Of a stretch of DNA of 64,000 nt, positions 47,290-56,068 are shown in pieces (position 1 is the stretch's first letter; each line of letters opens with the position of its first letter). Made by a program: the position numbers and the translations under genes. The stretch is from assembly GCF_021166475.1 (NCBI RefSeq), contig NZ_JAJOYS010000001.1, positions 1 to 64,000 of the forward strand. The letters run 5' to 3'. Below the pieces are notes generated by a model. It was not told where the DNA came from. It ran no database searches and worked only from the letters and a program-made list of their open reading frames with translations. Origin of the DNA: Pelagibacterium xiamenense. Lineage in GTDB: Bacteria; Pseudomonadota; Alphaproteobacteria; Rhizobiales; Devosiaceae.

Positions 47290-48219
47290 TCAATGCGTTG
47301 TGCCTGCATCGTGAGCCAGCAGGCTTGCGCCCAGCCCGGGGCGGGTACGTAGAGCCCGGCGGAAATCGCTCGGGCTCATCCCCGCAAGCTTGCGGAAACT
47401 CGCATTGAACGCCGATAGCGAGCCGAACCCGCTGTCCATCGCCACCTGCAGGACACTCATGTCATCCTGATGCAAAAGCGCTTGCGCGTAGGAGAGCCGC
47501 AGGAGGCTCACATACTCGTTGAGCGTCATGCCGGTGGATTTCTTGAACACATTCATCGCGTATTTGGGGTGGATATCGGCCGAAGACGCAATATCGTTTG
47601 AATCGATATCGTGCCTGAAATTCGCAGCCACGAACGAACAGATCCGCCCGATATTGTGGAAGCTCTGCCGGTCCGGTGCCTCGAGCGGCGTATGGGGTTC
47701 GGTCTCGGCCTCCAAAAGGCAATAGCTGTCGAACTGGATCCGCTCAATGCGCAAGAGCACCTCATCGATCGCGTGTTCGACCCGCGCCGCATTCTCAGAG
47801 CGCAGATACCCCGACCATCGGGCAAAATTTCCATCGTCGCTCGGATCGCGCTGCCGCGTCAGCAGCGTCCCGCCCAGCATCAGCCGTTGCTGGATGTCTT
47901 CGGGCAACCGCAGCCGGAAAAAGTGCAAAAGCGGCAGATGGATCGCGATGTAGAAAGCATCGTCGCTGGTGTCGACGACCCTGTGGGGCAGCCCGCCCCA
48001 GAACAGGCACAGATCGCCTGGCGCAAGATGCACGCCATGCCCCTGCATCTGATAATCGACCGTACCGGCAAAGACATAGTTGATTTCGACCTGCGCGTGC
48101 CAATGCGCCGTGGCCATGATGCCGGGCTGCTCATGGCTGACGAACAAACGGTTGGGCACCCGCTCCACCGTGCTCAGGCGCGGGTCCCAGTACCGCTTCC
48201 CACCAATCTTACGATCCAA
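47290..48219 (-). CDS. AraC family transcriptional regulator
   Basis: The 309-residue regulator has an N-terminal cupin sensor (about 35-110, HWHAQVEINYVFAGTVDYQM, GDLCLFWGGLPHRV) and a C-terminal double helix-turn-helix (about 200-295: NDIASSADIHPKYAMNVFKKSTG and VLQVAMDSGFGSLSAFNASFRKLAGMSPSDFRR). It is divergent from the sugar ABC operon at 48315 across 95 bases and is probably its activator with a sugar ligand. GGGGGAG precedes the ATG. Confidence 0.92.
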   Translation of the reverse strand: MDRKIGGKRYWDPRLSTVERVPNRLFVSHEQPGIMATAHWHAQVEINYVFAGTVDYQMQGHGVHLAPGDLCLFWGGLPHRVVDTSDDAFYIAIHLPLLHFFRLRLPEDIQQRLMLGGTLLTRQRDPSDDGNFARWSGYLRSENAARVEHAIDEVLLRIERIQFDSYCLLEAETEPHTPLEAPDRQSFHNIGRICSFVAANFRHDIDSNDIASSADIHPKYAMNVFKKSTGMTLNEYVSLLRLSYAQALLHQDDMSVLQVAMDSGFGSLSAFNASFRKLAGMSPSDFRRALRTRPGLGASLLAHDAGTTH

Positions 48220-48314
48220 CGACTCCCCCTTCCCTTATTGCGAGACGCCGATCTCCAAACTGCTAGTTTAGGTTTGGCCCGGCACCCGGGCAAATGAAAA
48301 AGGGAGGACTTCAA

Positions 48315-49595
48315 ATGCGCACCAAAGTGATCTGCACGGGGTTGGCGCTTGGCGTCGCCATGTCGGCGACCGGCGCGAGCGCCCAATCGGGCGAACTCAC
48401 CATCTGGAGCTGGAACATTGCCGCTTCCTCGCTCGAATCCGTGATCGAAGGGTTCAACGCCCAGTATCCGGACGTCTCGGTGACGGTGGAAGATCTCGGC
48501 AACCAGCAGGTTTTCGACCGGCTCCTCGCCGGCTGCGCCGCGGGCGGCTCCGGCCTGCCCGATATCGTTTCGATCGAAAATCACGAAGCCGAAATCTTCT
48601 GGGCCCAGTTCCCCGACTGTTTTGTCGACCTGCGGACACTCGGCTATTCCGAGGATGTCGCTTCGGCCTTCCCCGACTTCAAGCGCATCGAACTCGAGGT
48701 CGGCGACAAGGCCTATGCCATGCCTTGGGATTCCGGACCCGTGGCCATGTTCTACCGCCGCGACTTCTATGAAAACGCCGGCGTCGACCCCGCCTCGATC
48801 TCGACCTGGGACGATTTCATCGCGGCCGGCGAAGCGGTAATGGAAGCCAATCCCGGCGTCGTCATGGCGCAGGCGGATCTCAACGGCGACACCGAATGGT
48901 TCCGCATGCTCGCCAACGAGCAGGGCTGCGGCTACTTCGCCCAGGACGGTGCGGCCATCACCGTCGCCCAGCCCGGCTGCGTTGCAGCGCTCGAAAAGGT
49001 TGGCGAAATGGTCAACGCGGGGCTCATCACCGCCGCCGACTGGAACGAAAAGATCCAGTCCAACAACGCCGGCACCGTCGCCTCGCAGCTCTATGGCGGC
49101 TGGTACGAAGGCACCATCCGCTCGACCGCGCCCGAGGATCAGGCCGGGCTCTGGGGCGTATACCTCATGCCCTCGATGACCGAAGACGGCCCGCACGCGG
49201 CGAACCTCGGCGGTTCATCGCTCGCCATCACCTCGGCCACGAACAATCCCGAAGCGGCCTGGGCCTATGTCAACTATACCCTCGGCACCAATGAAGGTCA
49301 GGTGACCATGCTGCGCGAATACGGTCTCGTGCCCTCGCTGCTCTCCGCCCTCGACGATCCCTATGTTAGCGAACCCCTCCCCTTCTGGGGCGATCAGGCG
49401 GTCTGGGTCGATATTCTCGGCACGCTCGACGATGTCGTCCCGAGCCGCGGCACGCCCTTCTTCGGCGACGCCGACGGGGTCATGCGCGCGGTCCAGACGC
49501 AGTATCTCAATGGCGGGTATGAGAGCGCTCAAGCCGCGCTCGACGATGCCGCCGGCCAGATCGCGCTGGTGACCGGGCTGCCGGTCGCGAACTGA
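48315..49595 (+). CDS. Sugar ABC transporter substrate-binding protein
   Basis: The 426-residue periplasmic protein has a signal peptide (residues 1-23, ending GASAQ) and a family 1 extracellular solute-binding fold: GELTIWSWNIA, IEGFNAQYPDVSV, DIVSIENHE, GDKAYAMPWDSGPVAMFYRRDFYE. It delivers a carbohydrate to the permeases encoded next. The specific sugar is unknown. ATG 48315 behind GGGAGGACTTCAA is chosen over 48294. It is the first gene of a five-gene operon. Confidence 0.93.
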   Translation: MRTKVICTGLALGVAMSATGASAQSGELTIWSWNIAASSLESVIEGFNAQYPDVSVTVEDLGNQQVFDRLLAGCAAGGSGLPDIVSIENHEAEIFWAQFPDCFVDLRTLGYSEDVASAFPDFKRIELEVGDKAYAMPWDSGPVAMFYRRDFYENAGVDPASISTWDDFIAAGEAVMEANPGVVMAQADLNGDTEWFRMLANEQGCGYFAQDGAAITVAQPGCVAALEKVGEMVNAGLITAADWNEKIQSNNAGTVASQLYGGWYEGTIRSTAPEDQAGLWGVYLMPSMTEDGPHAANLGGSSLAITSATNNPEAAWAYVNYTLGTNEGQVTMLREYGLVPSLLSALDDPYVSEPLPFWGDQAVWVDILGTLDDVVPSRGTPFFGDADGVMRAVQTQYLNGGYESAQAALDDAAGQIALVTGLPVAN

Positions 49596-49664
49596 CCACG
49601 CATCCGGCGCGCGGACGAGAGGACGCCCGCGCGCCGGATTTCGCTTGAGGAGGAGGACAAAACG

Positions 49665-50525
49665 ATGCGCGTGCGTTCGCGGACGGCCTACGGATTTCTG
49701 GCGCCGTATCTCTTGATCTTCGCCGGGTTCTGGATCTGGCCGATCCTCTATTCGTTCTACCTCTCCTTCCTCTCGACCCGCATCCAGCCCTGGACGTTCA
49801 ACCCCACCATCAATTGGGGCCGGCTGGTCATCGACCCGGCCTTCGCCAACGCGCTCAAAAATACCCTCATCATCCTCGTCATCCAGGTGCCGGTGATGAT
49901 CGCGCTCGCGACGCTCCTCGCGGTGCTCTTGAATTCGCACCTGCTGCGCGCCCGCGGCATCATGCGTTTTGCGTTCTTCGCGCCCGTGGTCGTCGGCGAA
50001 GTCGCCTATGCCGCGGTGTTCCGCCTGATGTTCAACACCGATTTCGGCGTCGTCAACAAGATCATCGGTGTGGTCGGCATCCCGCCGGTCTCCTGGTTTT
50101 CCAACCCCACGGCCGCAATGGCGCTCATCATCATGGCCGTCACCTGGCGCTGGGTCGGGTATAACGCCATCATCATCCTCTCGGGTCTGCAAACGATCCC
50201 CGAGGACGTTTACGAGGCCGCGACGCTCGATAAGGTCTCCAAGACCAAGCAGTTCTTCTTCATCACACTTCCGCTTTTGAAGCCCATCATCCTCGTCTGC
50301 GTCGTGCTCTCGGTCATCGGCACCATGCAGCTTTTCGCCGAACCATTCCTCATCACCAACCGCGGCGGTCCGGGCGGGGCGACGGAGACGCTGGGGCTCT
50401 TCCTCTACCGGCAGGGCTTCACGGTTTTGAACTTCGGCTACGCCTCGGCGGTCGCCTACACCATCGCCGCGCTGGCGGTCATCATCTCCGTGCTCAATCT
50501 CTGGCTCGGGAGGGATCCCAAATGA
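49665..50525 (+). CDS. Sugar ABC transporter permease (MalF/UgpA type)
   Basis: The 286-residue inner-membrane protein has six hydrophobic segments. The EAA loop, which docks on the ATPase, is VYEAATLDKVSKTKQFFFITLPLLKP near residues 180-205. Short N-terminus (SRTAYGFLAPYLLIF). It overlaps the next permease gene by 4 bases (ATGA). Confidence 0.94.
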   Translation: MRVRSRTAYGFLAPYLLIFAGFWIWPILYSFYLSFLSTRIQPWTFNPTINWGRLVIDPAFANALKNTLIILVIQVPVMIALATLLAVLLNSHLLRARGIMRFAFFAPVVVGEVAYAAVFRLMFNTDFGVVNKIIGVVGIPPVSWFSNPTAAMALIIMAVTWRWVGYNAIIILSGLQTIPEDVYEAATLDKVSKTKQFFFITLPLLKPIILVCVVLSVIGTMQLFAEPFLITNRGGPGGATETLGLFLYRQGFTVLNFGYASAVAYTIAALAVIISVLNLWLGRDPK

Positions 50526-51358
50526 GATCGAAATCCGCCGCGACGCTCTATCGGACCATCGCGCTCCACGCCGTGCTCGTGCCGCTCGCGCTCATATGGC
50601 TCTTCCCGATCTGGATGATGGTGGTCTTTTCCACCATGCCCGAAAACGGCATCTTCTCGCCCACGATCAATCTTATTCCGTCCGACCAGTTCTGGACCAA
50701 CTTCCAGTTGCTCGAGGCCGATACCGGTTTTCTGCGCACGGTCTTCGTCTCGGTCGTCGTCGCCATCGTCTATACGGTGACCTCGGTGCTCCTCACGTCG
50801 ATGGCCGGCTGGGCGCTCGCGCGTTACCACTTCGTGGGCAAGGGCGTCGTTCTGGGCATAATCCTCGGAACGCTGACGCTGCCCTATTTCGTCGTGGTGA
50901 TCCCGCAATTCATCATGGTCGCGCGCACATTCGGGCTCGCCAATACCTGGTTCGCGCTGATCGTGCCGCCCCTTTTCAACGCGCTCGGCGTGCTCTTCAT
51001 GCGCCAGGCGTTCTCCATGATGCCCGGCGAACTCTTCGACGCCGCGCGGGTCGAAGGCGTGAAGGAATGGCAGATATTTCTGCGCGTCGCGATGCCCATG
51101 GCGCGCCCGACCATCGCCGCACTGTGCATCATCCTGTTCCTCGCAAGCTGGAACAATTATCTCTGGCCCTTGCTCATCAACAACCGCCCCGACATGATGA
51201 CCGCGCCCGTCGCATTGGGTTCGCTCATCGGGGTGACGCGGGTCTCCTGGGGCGGCATCATGACCGGCGCGGTGATCCTCACCGCCCCCATGCTGGTCGT
51301 CTTCGTTCTCCTTCAACGCCATTTCGTGGCCGGCATCGCCGCCGGCGCCATCAAATAA
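50522..51358 (+). CDS. Sugar ABC transporter permease (MalG/UgpE type)
   Basis: The 278-residue protein has six membrane segments and the EAA-type loop ELFDAARVEGVKEWQIFLRVAMPMARP. It pairs with the preceding permease to form the import channel. It starts inside the end of the upstream gene (ATGA), so the two permeases are translationally coupled, and ends 12 bases before the ATPase gene. Confidence 0.94.
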   Translation: MRSKSAATLYRTIALHAVLVPLALIWLFPIWMMVVFSTMPENGIFSPTINLIPSDQFWTNFQLLEADTGFLRTVFVSVVVAIVYTVTSVLLTSMAGWALARYHFVGKGVVLGIILGTLTLPYFVVVIPQFIMVARTFGLANTWFALIVPPLFNALGVLFMRQAFSMMPGELFDAARVEGVKEWQIFLRVAMPMARPTIAALCIILFLASWNNYLWPLLINNRPDMMTAPVALGSLIGVTRVSWGGIMTGAVILTAPMLVVFVLLQRHFVAGIAAGAIK

Positions 51359-51370
51359 GGGAGGGTGCCA

Positions 51371-52453
<1,083 letters not shown>

Positions 52454-52482
52454 CCCTCTTGCTTTAGGAAAGACCCGACCAA

Positions 52483-54498
52483 ATGACTCAAGCACCGAAG
52501 ATCCGTTGGGGTATCCTCGGACCCGGCAACATCGCCAAGGCCTTCGCCGGTGGCGTTCTGCATTCCGAGACCGGGGAACTCGCGGCCATCGCCACGCGCA
52601 ATCCCGGCCGCGCCGGGCTCGCCGACGCCTTTCCTGGCGCGCGGATTGTCGATGGCTATCACGCCCTGCTCGATGACCCCGAAATCGACGCGGTCTACAT
52701 CGCCGTGCCGCACCCCTATCACGCCCAGTGGGGCATTCGCGCGGCCGAAGTGGGAAAGCACGTTCTGTGCGAAAAACCCATGGGGCTCTCCGCCTTCGAG
52801 GCGGACGCCATGTTCCATGCCGCGCTCAAGGCCGGCACGTTCATGGGCGAAGCCTATATGTACCGCCTGCATCCGCAGACGAAAAAAATCGTCGATCTTG
52901 TCACATCCGGCGCCATCGGCGAGGTGCGCATGATCAAGTCGAGCTTCGGCTTCGCCATGCCCAAATTCGACCCCGAACACCGGCTCTACGCCAACGATCT
53001 CGCCGGTGGCGGCATTCTCGACGTCGGCGGCTATCCGGTCTCGATGGCCCGGCTGATCGCCGGCGCGGTCGACGGCAAAGGGGTCTCCGAACCCGTCGAA
53101 GTGTCCGGTTCGGGGCATCTGGGTCAGTCGGGCGTCGACGAATGGGCATCCGCCGTCCTCAAGTTCGAAAACGGCATCGTCGCCGAGGTCTCGTGCTCGG
53201 TCTCGCTCAACCAGGACAACGTTCTGCGCATCCTCGGCACCACGGGCCGGATCGAGGTCAAGGACTTCTGGTTCGCCTCCGGCCACGAGGGTGGCACGGG
53301 GCTGATCGAGATCGTCCGCCCCGACGGCAGCCGCGAGACGGTCGAGGTCAAGGAAGACCGCTGGCTATATTCCTTCGAGGTCGACGCCGCCGGCGAAGCG
53401 ATCCGGGCGGGGAAGACGGAATTCGCTTATCCCGGCATGACCCGCGCCGACAGCCTCGCCAATCTGCGCGTCATGGACAAATGGCGCGCGAGCATCGGGC
53501 TCGAATACGAGATCGAAAAGCCCAATCTGCGCACCGCCACGATCAAGGGCGAGCCGCTCGAAAAGCGCTCCGACGCCATCAAGCGCCACAAGATTCCCGG
53601 CCTTGAGCGCCCCATCTCCAAGGTCGCCATCGGCTTTGAGGATTTCCGCAGCTTTTCGAGCGTTTCGATCCTGCTCGATGCCTTTTACGAAAAGGGCGGC
53701 AACGCCTTCGATACCGGCTTCATCTATGGTGGCGGGATCACCGAGACGCTTCTGGGCGACTGGCACACCTCGCGCGGCGTGCGCGAGGATATGGTCATCA
53801 TCGGCAAGGGCGCGCACTCCCCGCTCTGCTACCCCGATGTCATCGCCAAGCAGCTCGACGTGACGCTCGACCGGCTCAAGACCGACTATGTCGACGTCTA
53901 TTTCATGCACCGCGACAATCTCGACATCCCCGTCGGTGAATTCGTCGATGCCATGGACGCCGAGGTCCAGAAAGGCCGAATTCGCGGGCCGTTCGGTGGT
54001 TCGAACTGGACGCGCGAGCGGTTCGACGAAGCCGTCGCGTATGCCAGAAAGACCGGCAAGACCGCACCGGGCGTCCTCTCGAACAATTTCTCGCTCGCCG
54101 AGATGCAAAAGCCGCTCTGGCCGGGCTGCATCGCATCGTCGGATGCCGAGTGGCGCACTTGGCTCGAGGAGCGGCAGATCCCCAACTTCGCCTGGTCGAG
54201 CCAGGGCCGCGGCTTCTTCACCGAGCGCGCGGGCCGCGACAAGACCGACAGCGTCGAACTTGTCGAGACCTGGTACACCGAGGAGAACTTCGGCCGCCGT
54301 GACAGGGCCATCGAGATGGCGGAGAAGCTCGGCAAGCACCCGATCCACATCGCGCTCGCCTATTGCTTCTATCAGCCCTTCCCGGTGGTCCCGCTGATCG
54401 GCCCCCGCACCCTCTGGGAACTCGATTCGAGCCTCGAAGCCCTCGAGATCGAGCTGACCCCCGAGGACATCGCCTGGCTCCAGACGGGCAAGCGATAG
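52483..54498 (+). CDS. Gfo/Idh/MocA dehydrogenase fused to an aldo/keto reductase
   Basis: A single 671-residue frame joins two oxidoreductases. Residues 1-~345 are a Gfo/Idh/MocA enzyme: Rossmann loop WGILGPGNIAKAF, the CEKPMG motif (Lys98), and the GGGILDVGGYPVSMARL substrate domain. Residues ~375-671 are an aldo/keto reductase with the catalytic tetrad Asp410, Tyr415 (FDTGFIYG), Lys442 (GKGA) and His476 (YFMHRD). There is no stop or frameshift between them, and the linker (346-375) is charged. The gene is the last in the ABC operon, so it likely converts the imported sugar or its product, possibly by paired oxidation and reduction with shared cofactor. The substrate is unknown. Confidence 0.92.
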   Translation: MTQAPKIRWGILGPGNIAKAFAGGVLHSETGELAAIATRNPGRAGLADAFPGARIVDGYHALLDDPEIDAVYIAVPHPYHAQWGIRAAEVGKHVLCEKPMGLSAFEADAMFHAALKAGTFMGEAYMYRLHPQTKKIVDLVTSGAIGEVRMIKSSFGFAMPKFDPEHRLYANDLAGGGILDVGGYPVSMARLIAGAVDGKGVSEPVEVSGSGHLGQSGVDEWASAVLKFENGIVAEVSCSVSLNQDNVLRILGTTGRIEVKDFWFASGHEGGTGLIEIVRPDGSRETVEVKEDRWLYSFEVDAAGEAIRAGKTEFAYPGMTRADSLANLRVMDKWRASIGLEYEIEKPNLRTATIKGEPLEKRSDAIKRHKIPGLERPISKVAIGFEDFRSFSSVSILLDAFYEKGGNAFDTGFIYGGGITETLLGDWHTSRGVREDMVIIGKGAHSPLCYPDVIAKQLDVTLDRLKTDYVDVYFMHRDNLDIPVGEFVDAMDAEVQKGRIRGPFGGSNWTRERFDEAVAYARKTGKTAPGVLSNNFSLAEMQKPLWPGCIASSDAEWRTWLEERQIPNFAWSSQGRGFFTERAGRDKTDSVELVETWYTEENFGRRDRAIEMAEKLGKHPIHIALAYCFYQPFPVVPLIGPRTLWELDSSLEALEIELTPEDIAWLQTGKR

Positions 54499-54508
54499 AC
54501 GAAACCGG

Positions 54509-54536
54509 AAGGCCCGCCCAGTGCGGGCCTTTCTTT
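54509..54536 (+). terminator. Rho-independent terminator of the forward sugar operon
   Basis: Stem AAGGCCCGC (54509-54517) and GCGGGCCTT (54523-54531) with loop CCAGT, followed by TCTTTT. It lies 10 bases after the fusion gene stop. Confidence 0.9.
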
Positions 54537-54594
54537 TGCGCGCACACGCGCAGCCCAAAGCGCCCTCCGGCGCCTGCCTTCAGGTTCAAACAAC

Positions 54595-54982
54595 TGGACG
54601 GTATGCGGCGAGACGCGCCTCATACTGAATATATTAATGCGAGGCGAGCCTCGCCGCATACATCCGGGGTTTTCGGCTTATAGCGGCGCCCCGGGCTGGG
54701 GTTTGTTGGTCTTTAGTGGGTCGGTTGGTCGAACCGAAAAAGTGGAACCACTTTTTCTGCCAACCTCCCAAGCCCCCCAAATGACCGGTGCCCCTCTCCC
54801 TTTCGGGAGTACGACGGGGATATCAGTCCCCGTCCGGCCTCTGTCCGCTTTGGGCCTTCCCCGCGGCGACCCGCGAGGAACCCGGACCGGACCCGCCCAA
54901 ACGTTCGTTGCGCCTGCGCCCATCAGAAGCGGGTCCGTACAGAGCAGAATAACCCGGGCTGCCGAGACGGGGATAAGTTTGC
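54595..54982 (-). repeat. Structured dispersed repeat, copy B, with hairpin-rich spacer
   Basis: This fills the gap between the two converging sugar operons. Read on the reverse strand, module 1 (54982-54880) and module 2 (54701-54595) match copy A in the same order. The terminal hairpin of module 2 is at 54601-54660 on the forward strand. The 178-base spacer (54702-54879) is unlike copy A and contains several hairpins: GAAAAAGTGG-AA-CCACTTTTTC (54736-54757), CTCCC-TTTC-GGGAG (54796-54809) and GACGGGGA/TCCCCGTC (54813-54834). Module 1 begins 9 bases past the stop of the ATPase gene at 54992, so it would be in that mRNA's 3' region. No coding sequence is supported here. Confidence 0.85.
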
Positions 54983-54991
54983 GTTACGCGC

Positions 54992-56059
54992 CTACCCCGC
55001 CGGGGCGCGAAGGGCCCGTCCCGCGTCGTCGAACACATGCCCCACCGCCGGATCGAGCGCGACATGGATGTCCTCGTGAAGCGCAATATCGGGCGCGCCG
55101 CCGAGCTTTATGGTCATCTCGTCGCCTTCGCGCGTGCGGAAGTGGACGATGGCGAATTCGCCCAATTGCTCTATGACCTCCACGGCACCGGATATCTGCG
55201 CGCTGTCCGCGCCGACACGTTCAAGATGCTCGGGCCGCACCCCCAGCGTCACCGCGTGCGACAAATCGCTGCCAGCGAAGGGCACGGTCCTGCCGTTGGG
55301 CAGCGCGACGCCCGACGCGCTGCCCTTGACCGGCAGCAGGTTCATCTTGTTACCGCCGATGAACTCGGCAACGAAGGTGTTCGCCGGCGAGCGGTAAAGC
55401 TCGAGTGGGGTGCCGACCTGTTCGATCACGCCCGCGTTGAGCACGACGATCTTGTCCGCCAGGGTCATCGCCTCGACCTGATCGTGCGTCACGTAAATCA
55501 TTGTCGCGTCGAGGGTTTCGTGCAGCTTGGCGATCTCCACCCGCGTCTGCGCGCGCAAGGCCGCGTCGAGATTGGACAAGGGCTCGTCGAACAGGAACAC
55601 TTTCGGATCACGCACGATGGCCCGCCCGATGGCCACGCGTTGGCGCTGGCCGCCCGAGAGTTGCTTTGGCATGCGCGAGAGATAGCTTTCGATCTGCAGG
55701 ATACGCGCGGCCTCGTTGACACGCCTGTCGATCTCGGCCTGCGGCGCCTTGGAGAGCCGCAGCCCGAAGGCCATGTTCTCATAGACCGACATATGCGGAT
55801 AAAGCGCATAGCTTTGAAACACCATCGCGATACCGCGCTGGGGTGAAGGGACATTGTTGACCACCCTGCCGCCGATCCCGATGTCCCCGCCCGAGATGGC
55901 CTCGAGCCCGGCGATCATGCGCAGCAGGGTCGATTTCCCGCACCCCGACGGTCCGACAAAGACAACGAACTCGCCCGAGCGGATATCGAGATCGATCCCA
56001 TGGATGACCTCCAACGCGCCGTAGGATTTGCGCACATTCTTGAGCGTCACATCGGACAT
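54992..56059 (-). CDS. Sugar ABC transporter ATP-binding protein (UgpC/MalK type), second system
   Basis: The 355-residue ATPase has Walker A GPSGCGKST, Q-loop VFQSYALYPHM, LSGGQRQRVAIGRA, Walker B VFLFDEPLSNLD and a C-terminal TOBE domain. It is the last gene of the reverse operon SBP-permease-permease-mannosidase-ATPase. A strong AGGAGGTCACC precedes the ATG, the best ribosome site in this operon. Its closest relation in this window is the ATPase at 51371. Confidence 0.96.
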   Translation of the reverse strand: MSDVTLKNVRKSYGALEVIHGIDLDIRSGEFVVFVGPSGCGKSTLLRMIAGLEAISGGDIGIGGRVVNNVPSPQRGIAMVFQSYALYPHMSVYENMAFGLRLSKAPQAEIDRRVNEAARILQIESYLSRMPKQLSGGQRQRVAIGRAIVRDPKVFLFDEPLSNLDAALRAQTRVEIAKLHETLDATMIYVTHDQVEAMTLADKIVVLNAGVIEQVGTPLELYRSPANTFVAEFIGGNKMNLLPVKGSASGVALPNGRTVPFAGSDLSHAVTLGVRPEHLERVGADSAQISGAVEVIEQLGEFAIVHFRTREGDEMTIKLGGAPDIALHEDIHVALDPAVGHVFDDAGRALRAPAG

Positions 56060-56068
56060 GGTGACCTC

